DNA from: Marinobacter excellens HL-55
GTDB lineage: Bacteria > Pseudomonadota > Gammaproteobacteria > Pseudomonadales > Oleiphilaceae
Reading direction: 5' to 3'
Length of the DNA: 64,000 bases
Assembly (NCBI GenBank): GCA_001314845.1
Contig: LJZQ01000019.1
Location: 1 to 64,000 of the forward strand
Part shown: one piece after another, positions 1 to 6,804 of the stretch
Numbering within the stretch: position 1 is the stretch's first letter
How the letters are laid out: each line of letters starts with the position of its first letter
The notes under the pieces: model-generated
What the model was told of the DNA's origin: nothing
Database searches by the model: none
Seen by the model: the letters and a program-made list of their open reading frames with translations, nothing else
Program-made: the position numbers and the translations under genes

Positions 1-1267
1 TCTCAATATTCTCGAAGCCCTTGTCCGGATTTTCATAACCGCCGCCCACATCGGAATGGGCACCCGGTACGGCAATTTCTGTAAAGTGTGATGGCCCATT
101 ACCGTTGGCATCCATAATGCTGCTCAATGGGAAATTCTTGCGGATCTCATGATGGGCCGTAAGGTGCACCACCCGTTCGGCACTGCTGGGCGAAAGGTTC
201 AGGTTAAAGTCCAGGTTGGCGTTGTCTCCGGGTAGATAAAAACTACCCACAGTGTCAAACAGGGCAACAAAATTCACCCGGACCTTCACACCAGGCGGGA
301 AAGCAGGTAAGGGTGTGACGCCAACCATTGAGGCGAGCAAAGAGGCACCCTTAAACTGGGGCAGCAGGACTGTTTCCGGTTGTTCATCGATCAGATTGAC
401 AAAATGCCGGGCCAGGGCCGCGCCACGACTGAAGCCTAATACATCGAAAACCACTTCATGGTAATCCCCAGCATGGATTTCATCTCGCATCCGCCTAATA
501 GCAATCTCTATTCTGTCATGCCCCCCTTCCGGCCCAATACCCAACCCCAGACCCATCAGATCCTCCGACGCCTCAAAGCCATTCGGAGTGTGCTTGCCAT
601 CAATGGTTCCCGGCCCACGAACATAGACCCTCCGGATATTAGCCGTCTCCCTGTAAAGGTCATACAACTTCGCCACATTCGTCACATCACGGCTCGCCAG
701 GACCTGGTCATTGCCCCGATGGTTACCGGTGCCATCAAAAAACACCCCCAAGCGCAGGGTCTTTCCAGTCTCGTCACTCGCTGTGGTGCCTTGAGACGAC
801 GTAACGCCTGAAGCCCCGCGTCCAACGTTGTGATTGGAGGCGCCGTTGCGCAACTGCACGCCGGAAGGAGTCGACGTGTCCTTGGCTCGGGTGTGGGTTG
901 AGCTGGACTCTGAACTTACAGACGCAGGGCGGGAATTTGCCCCCGAAACACCAGAGAATGGCAATGGCGTATGGGTATCGCCAACCACCACGCTGCCACT
1001 ACCAATGGTGACTCCACCACAGGAAATCGCACCACCGGTTGTGGCAACGGGTAACCCGTTGGTGAAAACCGTACTTGAACCGGCAGCGATAGTACGCGGA
1101 TGAGGGGAATGCTTGGGTTTGGAGTGCGGGGCTAGTTGGTCACCTACCCGGGCGACGGGCTTGCCGTCGATAAATACGTTCGGGGAACCATTGATTACCG
1201 GGGTAGGCGGGAAACCTGCATGTTCTGAACCCAGGTCCCCCAATAGCACAACTTTCTTGCCGCTCAT
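1..1267 (-). CDS. PAAR-DUF2235 fusion, probable T6SS phospholipase effector (partial, 3' end outside window)
   Basis: Open for 422 codons with no stop, so the C-terminus lies left of position 1. Residues 1-100 are PAAR-like: short Gly/Pro-rich strands such as GSPNVFIDGKPVARVGD (27-43), GSSTVFTNGLPVATTGG (63-79) and GSGSVVVGD (90-97), the pattern of proteins that cap a VgrG spike. A Ser/Thr-rich linker (about 105-165) leads to a DUF2235 (Tle1-type) alpha/beta-hydrolase: FDGTGN (177-182), nucleophile elbow GFSRG with Ser280, Asp338 in FDTVG, His404 in HSDVGGGY. Family knowledge says such fusions are injected by type Vi secretion and attack membrane phospholipids of neighbours; the substrate here is inferred. 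An AAGGAG ribosome site precedes the ATG. An immunity gene would be expected downstream, outside the window. No other T6SS gene is visible. Confidence 0.9.
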   Translation of the reverse strand, partial: MSGKKVVLLGDLGSEHAGFPPTPVINGSPNVFIDGKPVARVGDQLAPHSKPKHSPHPRTIAAGSSTVFTNGLPVATTGGAISCGGVTIGSGSVVVGDTHTPLPFSGVSGANSRPASVSSESSSTHTRAKDTSTPSGVQLRNGASNHNVGRGASGVTSSQGTTASDETGKTLRLGVFFDGTGNHRGNDQVLASRDVTNVAKLYDLYRETANIRRVYVRGPGTIDGKHTPNGFEASEDLMGLGLGIGPEGGHDRIEIAIRRMRDEIHAGDYHEVVFDVLGFSRGAALARHFVNLIDEQPETVLLPQFKGASLLASMVGVTPLPAFPPGVKVRVNFVALFDTVGSFYLPGDNANLDFNLNLSPSSAERVVHLTAHHEIRKNFPLSSIMDANGNGPSHFTEIAVPGAHSDVGGGYENPDKGFENIE

Positions 1268-1629
1268 GGCTTTGCTCCTTGCTTCTTCCTTGATGCCCCA
1301 CTCCAATTCCGGGGCTCCTTGACGGGCAATCCTGCCCTCCTGCCAACGTTATTACGACCGCATGCGCTCCATATAAAGCGATGCAAAGTGTATCAGCACG
1401 ACTCGGCCTGACGAAAGTATCGCACGTTCATCCATACAACTGAGCGAGCACCGCTTCCGAACAGAACTGTAAGGTACAGCGATCCAAAACTGGGGTATTG
1501 AGAGAGCAAGGCCGCCAACCTGCATGCCTGAGTTGAGACCTCAGAACATTTGGTGCCGCAAAATGTACTTGGGTCTGACCCCTTGTTTTGCCTTATAGTA
1601 AGGTCCCCATTTTATCAGGAGCTGTGGTT
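1268..1629. other. Non-coding gap between divergent effector gene and ppnP
   Basis: No convincing gene on either strand. The gap must hold divergent promoters for the PAAR-DUF2235 gene and ppnP, but no strong -35/-10 pair was identified. A GGGTCTGACCCC motif at 1571-1582 matches one half of the palindromes found near coaE (10751-10780) and, with one base changed, near the thiolase gene. A short inverted repeat CTGAG/CTCAG lies near 1530-1545. Confidence 0.5.
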
Positions 1630-1911
1630 ATGTTGAGCGTAAACGAATATTTTGACGGTAAAGTGAAGTCTATCGCCTTTCAGGGTGAATCCCTGCCCGC
1701 AACCGTAGGCGTGATCAGCCCGGGCGAGTATGAGTTTGGCACCAGCCAGAAAGAGGTGATGACGGTTGTTAGTGGCGCATTGACGGTTCAGTTGCCGGGC
1801 AGTGAGGCCTGGGCGCGTTATGGAGCGGGTGAAGCCTTTGAGGTTGAGGCGAATACCAGCTTCAAAGCCAAGGCAGAGACCGATACCGCCTACTTATGCA
1901 CCTACGAATAA
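1630..1911 (+). CDS. ppnP: Pyrimidine/purine nucleoside phosphorylase PpnP
   Basis: A 93-residue single-domain cupin of the DUF1255/PpnP (YaiE) family, which phosphorolyses several purine and pyrimidine nucleosides to base plus ribose-1-phosphate in the cytosol. Visible family features are the start [15 protein letters not shown], the SPGEYEFGT strand, the [16 protein letters not shown] cupin strand and the C-terminal AYLCTYE. Length is the usual one. The ATG at 1630 follows AGGAG with normal spacing; an in-frame upstream extension lacks a ribosome site. It stands alone between the effector gene and a small membrane protein, with no operon partner obvious. Confidence 0.93.
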   Translation: MLSVNEYFDGKVKSIAFQGESLPATVGVISPGEYEFGTSQKEVMTVVSGALTVQLPGSEAWARYGAGEAFEVEANTSFKAKAETDTAYLCTYE

Positions 1912-1953
1912 AATGCGAGAGCACATCCCAAATAAGAGCCTGTAAACAAGACC

Positions 1954-2298
1954 ATGAAACACGACAGCGCCAGAGCCTACATTCGCAATCGCATTGTATT
2001 CCTGTGCATCATTCTGTTGATTGCCGTAGTCACCGCCCGTTTTTTGTTCCCGCAAGGTGAACCTACCATTCAGCGTGTGCAGGCGACTGTTATTGAAATC
2101 AATCAGGGCGAGGGTGAGAGCCTGCGGACCGGGGTATCTACAACCCTCACAACCGCAAGAGTCCAACTTGCCGATGGTACCGAGACACGGGTAATGATCA
2201 GCGGCTCTGGCCTCCAGCCGGGGCAAAGTATCCAACTGATTGAGCAGCGCTTCCCCGATGGAACTCTGCGCTATAGTTTCCCCAGAGCAGAGCTGTAG
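1954..2298 (+). CDS. Small single-pass membrane protein of unknown function
   Basis: A 114-residue protein I do not recognise. Residues about 12-32 form one hydrophobic helix (RIVFLCIILLIAVVTARFLF region) preceded by basic residues, so the rest (35-114) is probably periplasmic. The soluble part is polar, beta-rich in look (repeated V/I-T/V patterns, RVQATVIEINQGEG, ARVQLADGTETRVMISG) and could be a small OB- or barrel-like fold, but no motif fixes a role. The ribosome site is weak. It sits 42 bases after ppnP and 47 before an outer membrane protein on the same strand. It could be a conserved hypothetical; the even codon use supports a real gene. Confidence 0.6.
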   Translation: MKHDSARAYIRNRIVFLCIILLIAVVTARFLFPQGEPTIQRVQATVIEINQGEGESLRTGVSTTLTTARVQLADGTETRVMISGSGLQPGQSIQLIEQRFPDGTLRYSFPRAEL

Positions 2299-2345
2299 CA
2301 TCCACGGTTGAGAGGTATGGTTTGATAGGTAACAGGGGCGATGCC

Positions 2346-3098
2346 ATGTGGAAACGCTGCAAACGATACGGTCTTGCACTGGCTATAAGCTTGCCAGCCG
2401 CCGCGACGGCTGAAACGGGAAACTGGACACTAACCGTGGAGAGCGGTCCGGTCTGGCTATCTCGCAACGACGTTCAGATCCCCAACGACAGCGAGGGAGA
2501 TCGCTTTGATCTGTCGAAGCTGACGAGCCAGGGGCCCGACCCATACCTGCGGATACATCTGGCCTATCAACTGGCAGAACACCATTCAGTTAGCCTGCTG
2601 TATGCACCCTTGCGAGTCTATGGCAACGGAACACTGACGGAGGATGTCCGCTTTGCCGGTGAAACCTTTACCGAAGGTAGCTCGGTGAAAGGCGTTTATA
2701 AATTCAATACCTACAGGCTAGGCTGGCGTTACCACTGGCCCGAACAGGGCGACTGGAAATTCAGCGCGGGGGCAACCCTGCTAATCCGGGATGCCAATGT
2801 GCGACTCGGCCAAGGCACAACACGAGCGGATGATCCGGATCTTGGCGTGGTGCCCTTGTTGTCTTTGCAGGCCCACAGGGCTTTGACCCAGCGCTTGGGG
2901 CTGGAACTGGATCTGGAAGGCCTTGGCGCGCCCCAGGGCCGCGCTATTGACGCGTCCGCAGCCGTTACCTATAAATTGTCGACGCAACTGGAAGGACGAC
3001 TGGGCTACCGGACTCTAGAGGGCGGCGCAGACAATGACAGCGTTAATGCCTTTGCCTGGGCGCATTATGGATTGCTGGGTTTGCGTTATCGTTTTTAA
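2346..3098 (+). CDS. Outer membrane beta-barrel-type protein, unknown function
   Basis: A 250-residue secreted protein. Residues 1-22 are a signal peptide (MWKRCKRYGLALAISLPAAA, then ATA cleavage region). The mature part alternates aromatic/hydrophobic and polar residues in strand-sized blocks (YLRIHLAYQLAEHHSVSLLY, FNTYRLGWRYHW, WKFSAGATLLIRDANV) and ends in YGLLGLRYRF, with the terminal Phe typical of outer membrane barrels recognised by BamA. Start at ATG 2346 is preferred over a TTG at 2322 because AGGGG lies just upstream of it and it leaves a clean signal peptide. Function is unknown. Confidence 0.75.
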   Translation: MWKRCKRYGLALAISLPAAATAETGNWTLTVESGPVWLSRNDVQIPNDSEGDRFDLSKLTSQGPDPYLRIHLAYQLAEHHSVSLLYAPLRVYGNGTLTEDVRFAGETFTEGSSVKGVYKFNTYRLGWRYHWPEQGDWKFSAGATLLIRDANVRLGQGTTRADDPDLGVVPLLSLQAHRALTQRLGLELDLEGLGAPQGRAIDASAAVTYKLSTQLEGRLGYRTLEGGADNDSVNAFAWAHYGLLGLRYRF

Positions 3099-3129
3099 GC
3101 AGTCTAGTGCCTGCAAATGATCACCATGA

Positions 3130-3573
3130 CTAGAGCACGGTGCAATTGGGAGGCGTATAGCTGGGCCGCCACTGGGCGGCCCCAGATTTATCAACAACGC
3201 AGCTCCACACCCCGGCAACAGTGCGCTCGTGACGGAGAATGACACCTACCAAATTTGGGTGAGCCCTGCCCCCCATGGTCACCTGCAGGTGACCAGATCC
3301 GTCAGCGTTTACGGTGCCAATTTCAGTCGCGGTGTTACCGGTAGTGAGGTTTGAAGGGCTATACCCCAACGACTGATTGTTAATGTTTGAAGTACCCGTA
3401 AGGTTCGCCTCAAACCCTGAACGATAAGCTCCGAGCTCGCTAACTGCCCGGTTGATCTGAGTTTTTACGATGTAACCCTGATATGACGGAATAGCGGCGG
3501 CAGCCAGTACTCCGATGATTGCAACAACGATCATCAGTTCGATCAGAGTGAAGCCTTTGGCATGGGTGGGCAT
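3130..3573 (-). CDS. Type IV pilin (second pilin copy)
   Basis: A 147-residue type IVa pilin. The leader MPTHAKG ends in the Gly cut by PilD, followed by Phe8 and the conserved helix [20 protein letters not shown] with Glu at mature position 5. Cys125 and Cys144 bracket a C-terminal disulfide loop, as in major pilins. It resembles pilA (5932-6411) in overall plan but differs strongly in the middle. It sits 2.4 kb from pilA, separated by a toxin-antitoxin pair and a broken transposase, so it may be an alternative or silent pilin. No good sigma-54 promoter is seen upstream (one near match has the wrong spacing). Confidence 0.88.
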   Translation of the reverse strand: MPTHAKGFTLIELMIVVAIIGVLAAAAIPSYQGYIVKTQINRAVSELGAYRSGFEANLTGTSNINNQSLGYSPSNLTTGNTATEIGTVNADGSGHLQVTMGGRAHPNLVGVILRHERTVAGVWSCVVDKSGAAQWRPSYTPPNCTVL

Positions 3574-3738
3574 AGCGGTATCTCGTTGGATTTTTCCTTT
3601 GAGACTACGAGCAAGATGGAGGCCATGTTTGGATTATGAGTTGGCTGACAGGCAATGACTGCTGCCATACGCTTGTTTAAATCGTAGAAAGACTGACAGC
3701 GGGCCACAGCACGATCACACTACCCATGATCAGCTCAA

Positions 3739-4044
3739 CTACCCCAGCCTCTCAATATCCGACTGACTATGGGTTCTAAGATACTCCTGAAGTGCCTTGT
3801 CCACTCGGGTTTGCCAGCCTCTCCCCGTAGCGCGAAACTGTTCAACCACCTCCGGTGAAAGCCTGATAGTTATCCGCTCTTTCGTAACCTCTGCCTTTGG
3901 CCGACCAACCGGACGCAACCGGCGGAACTCTTCATCCGTCAGCTCGCGTGTATCTGCGTCTTGTGCAATCCCCTCGTTAATGCCAGACTCTTCATCACTC
4001 GAGGGCAGCGTAAACGCCCTACCAGATTTAGATTTTGTCTGCAT
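3739..4044 (-). CDS. brnA: BrnA-family antitoxin
   Basis: A 101-residue antitoxin. The C-terminal half carries the BrnA pattern KERITIRLSPEVVEQFRATG followed by GWQTRVDKALQEYL, a ribbon-helix-helix fold that binds DNA and the toxin. The N-terminal half is acidic and probably unstructured. It overlaps the end of brnT by 17 bases, the usual toxin-first order in this family. By family knowledge BrnA neutralises BrnT and represses the operon. The pair lies in an accessory patch between two pilin genes. Confidence 0.85.
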   Translation of the reverse strand: MQTKSKSGRAFTLPSSDEESGINEGIAQDADTRELTDEEFRRLRPVGRPKAEVTKERITIRLSPEVVEQFRATGRGWQTRVDKALQEYLRTHSQSDIERLG

Positions 4045-4297
4045 AAAGCCTCACCTCCCGACGATTTGCCTTTCGAAGACTGATTATGCGGCGGATACCT
4101 TTTCGTTCTGTGTAAACAACACAGTAGACACGATCGGCTATAGGGCCATATCCAATCATTCGACGCTCACCATAATCATTACGGAAATCCTCAATAGCCC
4201 ACACCCAATCCCATTCAAGCCTTGCGGCATCAGCTAACGAAACACCATGCTTTTCAGTGTTTGCCTCATCCTTCCTTGGATCGAATTCAATATTCAT
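4028..4297 (-). CDS. brnT: BrnT-family ribonuclease toxin
   Basis: An 89-residue toxin of the BrnT family, RelE-like ribonucleases that stop translation. Family landmarks visible are the start IEFDPRKDEANTEKHGVS, the ERRMIGYGPIADRVYCVVYTER strands and the C-terminal IRRIISLRKANRREVRLY, which carries the basic residues typical of the active site. First gene of a two-gene operon with brnA. A TGTACATACAG motif lies 11-21 bases upstream and a related CTGTACAT-CTATACAG palindrome about 77 bases upstream; these may be operator sites. Confidence 0.88.
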   Translation of the reverse strand: MNIEFDPRKDEANTEKHGVSLADAARLEWDWVWAIEDFRNDYGERRMIGYGPIADRVYCVVYTERKGIRRIISLRKANRREVRLYADKI

Positions 4298-4373
4298 CTG
4301 AATTTATTGTACATACAGAAATAGAGTTTGAGAAATGGCACAGATAAGAGGAACACACTAAAACACCAGCATA

Positions 4374-4389
4374 CTGTACATCTATACAG
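4374..4389. promoter_or_regulatory. Candidate operator palindrome upstream of brnT
   Basis: CTGTA-CATCTA-TACAG is an imperfect palindrome. The same TGTACAT/TACAG words recur at 4308-4318, right in front of the brnT start. Ribbon-helix-helix antitoxins usually bind paired palindromes in their own promoter, so this is a plausible BrnA site. The assignment is inference from position and symmetry only. Confidence 0.3.
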
Positions 4390-4451
4390 ATAATGATTAT
4401 TAATGCATCATATGAACCTGTCAACAGTCACGGAAGACAAGGACTTCACCG

Positions 4452-5485
4452 ATGCCAAAAGCCAGAGCAGAACTGGTCAGCGTTTCAGACACCCCCTTCT
4501 ACCACGTAATCTCTCGATGCGTGCGCCGCACCTTCCTATGTGGGCAGGACCGCGCCACCGGGCGCTGTTATGAGCACCGGCGAGGATGGATTGAAGAACG
4601 AATCCGGCTTCTGGCATCTGTGTTCGCGTTAGATGTGGTCGCTTATGCAGTAATGTCGAACCACTACCACCTGGTGGTGAAGCTCAGCCCGGATGAAGTG
4701 GAACCGTGGAGCACAGATGAAGTGCTGGCTCGCTGGTGCAGCCTCTATAAAGGGCCACCGTTGGTGCAGCGGTATCATCGGGGTGATGAGTTGTGTGCTG
4801 CCGAGCTTCGGCGAGTGGAGGAGTATACAGAAACCTTCCGGCAGCGGTTGGCGGATTTAAGCTGGTTTATGAAATGCTTGAATGAGCCGATTGCGAGGCA
4901 AGCCAACCGGGAAGATGAGTGCACCGGGCACTTTTATGATGGCCGTCCATGGCCATCACCCCTGCGGGGCCAGCCTTCGGCTGTTCCAATTTGATCCCGT
5001 CAAATTGGTGGGAGAGCAGGTTCAAGTCCCAGGCGTTGGACACCGAAGAAGCCCTCCTTTCCTGCATGGCCTATGTAGACCTGAACCCCATCCGGGCCGC
5101 CATGGCGGAGACGCCAGAAACTTCCGAGCACACCAGTATCAAGGAACGCATTCATCCCACCTTTGATCTGGCAAAAGCCATTTCACGGCAAACAGAACAG
5201 CAGGCGCTGAATGAGTTTTCGGTGCCGTTAAAACCGCTGCTGGGTTTTGAAGGCGTGATTCGAAACGGCTTTCAGCGCGGCATCCTGTTCAGCTTTGAAG
5301 ATTATCTGGAACTGGTGGATTGCACTGGGCGGATCAGCCGGAGTGACAAACGCGGCTGCATTGACGAAAACGCACTGCCGATTCTGGAACGGTTGAATCT
5401 GGATCCCCGCCGCTGGTGCGAGCGGGCCACACAGTTTGAGGACACTTATCAGGATTACAGGCAGAGCCGACGACGGGCAGCCTAA
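4452..5485 (+). pseudogene. HUH/Y1 (RAYT-like, IS200-type) transposase interrupted by a 74-bp insertion
   Basis: The reading frame from ATG 4452 encodes an REP-associated-type transposase: VISRCVRR near the N-terminus, the HUH motif in SNHYHLVV (His71, His73), and NEPIARQANREDECTGHF. At 4935 the frame runs into foreign sequence and stops at 4994. The missing continuation resumes in another frame at 5009 with W-E-S-R-F-K-S-Q-A and AYVDLNPIRAA, which probably holds the catalytic tyrosine, and runs to a stop at 5485. Removing 4935-5008 restores one continuous protein of about 319 residues. Both halves keep good sequence, so the break looks recent. As it stands the HUH motif and tyrosine are on separate polypeptides, so it should be inactive. 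Confidence 0.85.
4935..5008. mobile_element. 74-bp multi-hairpin insertion inside the transposase gene
   Basis: Exact size follows from rejoining the flanking transposase frames (one T of ambiguity at the ends). The insert is almost entirely hairpins in a row: TGATGGCC/GGCCATCA around 4937-4958, CCCC-TGC-GGGG around 4959-4969, AGCC-TTC-GGCT around 4972-4982, and CCAATTTGA-TCCCG-TCAAATTGG at 4986-5008. Its length, 74, is not a multiple of three and shifts the frame. No target duplication longer than one base is visible. It behaves like a REP/BIME-type element. Confidence 0.7.
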
Positions 5486-5931
5486 AGCTCCCTCCCCCTG
5501 AACCACTCTACTCAATCTAGCACACGTGCCGGAGCGATGGCGTGCTCGAAATACCGAGCCATAGCAGCGAATCGGACCTTTGTCGCCCACAGGCTTTGAC
5601 ATAATCTTGAATTACGCGAACGCAGAAACGACAAAGGCCCGGAGGTCGAAACCTTCGGGCTTTTGTGGATCAGGTCAGGCTAATGCCTGTCCATGATCAG
5701 CTAGAAACCACCGGGCCTTTGAGGGTCAGGTCAGGCTAGTGCCTGTCTGGTCAGGCTATCTGGTCAGGCTAGTGCCTGTCCATGAATTACGCGTGTCCAT
5801 GAATTACGCGTCCATGATCATTTCCTTTCGCGAACGCAGAAACGATAAAGGCCCGGAGCGTGAAACCACCGGGCCTTTAGGGATCAGGTCAGGCTAGTGC
5901 CTGCCCATGATCAATCTACTATGTCTGATAA
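5486..5931. repeat. Degenerate repeat block downstream of pilA
   Basis: No gene is seen in these 446 bases. Two copies of an about 85-bp unit lie at 5615-5700 and 5829-5913, each made of CGCGAACGCAGAAACGA, a hairpin AAAGGCCCGG...CCGGGCCTTT, then GATCAGGTCAGGCTA, TGCCTG and CCATGATCA. Between them (5701-5820) are partial copies, including three TGGTCAGGCTA/GGTCAGGCTAG words and two tandem TCCATGAATTACGCG words. The tail CTAGTGCCTGC-CCATGATCA is also found with two changes at 3104-3123, just downstream of the other pilin gene. The block looks like repeated duplication of a pilin 3' terminator region. Confidence 0.7.
5847..5878 (-). terminator. Terminator-like hairpin downstream of pilA
   Basis: AAAGGCCCGG and CCGGGCCTTT form a perfect 10-bp stem with a 12-base loop, 53 bases after the pilA stop. 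The run of T after the stem is short on both strands, so termination strength is uncertain. A diverged second copy at about 5633-5665 is followed by CTTTTG. Confidence 0.6.
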
Positions 5932-6411
5932 TTACGGAGCCGGATCGCATCCAGTGGGAATATAGCTATCTTTAAATGAGCCAGCCCCATTCTCATCGAC
6001 TTCGCAAGTCCAACGACCATTAGCATCTCGGAGTAACGCGATCTGAGCTTCGCGAATGCCGGCTCCGGAATCACCTTTCATTTCAACCATCAAACTACCT
6101 TGCCCTCCATCTGCTGCGGCGAATGAAATGGTAAGCTCGGTATCGGCCGCCGGATCAGCTGCGGTAAGATTTGAACCTGTATAGCCCAGATCATCTGCAT
6201 CAAATCCAAATTCGCCACGAGCCAAATTCTCCTCAACAGCAGTTCTGAGACTAGAAATTTCCGAGTAAGCACGATTAACCTGAGTCCGAGCCGTATAATC
6301 CTGATACTGCGGAATAGCAATCGCAGCCAAAATACCAATGATCGCCACAACGATCATCAGTTCGATCAGGGTGAAACCCTTTTGACCATTGTTCATTTTA
6401 ATTTCTTGCAT
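5932..6411 (-). CDS. pilA: Type IV major pilin PilA
   Basis: A 159-residue prepilin. A 12-residue leader ends MNNGQKG; PilD cuts after Gly12 and methylates Phe13. The hydrophobic helix [20 protein letters not shown] with mature Glu5 is canonical. Cys136 and Cys155 define the C-terminal disulfide loop. ATG 6411 has an AGAGG site with good spacing; an internal ATG at 6396 has a poorer one. It is divergent from pilBCD, as in Pseudomonas, and has a textbook sigma-54 promoter about 95 bases upstream. PilR-type activation of that promoter is expected, but pilSR is not in the window. Confidence 0.93.
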   Translation of the reverse strand: MQEIKMNNGQKGFTLIELMIVVAIIGILAAIAIPQYQDYTARTQVNRAYSEISSLRTAVEENLARGEFGFDADDLGYTGSNLTAADPAADTELTISFAAADGGQGSLMVEMKGDSGAGIREAQIALLRDANGRWTCEVDENGAGSFKDSYIPTGCDPAP

Positions 6412-6504
6412 GTTATCGACCTCTAGAGTTGTCGTTTTTCATTTTTAACAGCTCCGGGGGCGGTGGAGCATGACCCCGATACCGCATTGAGCGTGGGGTA
6501 AATT

Positions 6505-6522
6505 AAGCACCCACCGTGCCAA
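6505..6522 (-). promoter_or_regulatory. Sigma-54 promoter of pilA
   Basis: Read on the minus strand the sequence is TTGGCACGGTGGGTGCTT. GG (-24) and GC (-12) are separated by exactly 10 bases, and TGGCACG matches the consensus -24 element. It is about 95 bases upstream of the pilA start, the expected place for an enhancer-dependent pilin promoter. The sigma factor itself (rpoN) is at 43159-44694. Confidence 0.85.
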
Positions 6523-6804
6523 TCGCAAGATAATGTCAAAAAGCACATGTCATTCAGCGGCTTGCCAGCCCTCTGTGATACCCGTCACAAAGCGCCACCG
6601 ACTTACTTTGCGCCCCAGCATGTCCAGGAGTGACAAAATTTGTCAGTTGCGACTACCCCTCCCCGACAGGCACCCGAATGCGACAGGTCTTGAGAAAGAT
6701 CAAACCTGAGACCCAGCCCGCTTTCCAAACCCCGGCCATGCATCTAAACTCTGTATTCATAAAGACGATATTCAGCCACTTATAAGACTTTCCTCAGAGC
6801 ATTT

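Noticed and set aside
252..1322. Several short plus-strand frames at the left edge
   Set aside because: They lie opposite the PAAR-DUF2235 gene, which is open for its full visible length with recognisable motifs.
3595..3720. Sigma-54-like site upstream of the second pilin gene (TGGCAG...TTGC)
   Set aside because: GG and GC are 11 bases apart, not 10; such spacing is normally not used.
4949..5485. Separate gene starting at 4949
   Set aside because: From 5009 it is the C-terminal part of the interrupted transposase; its first residues come from the 74-bp insert.
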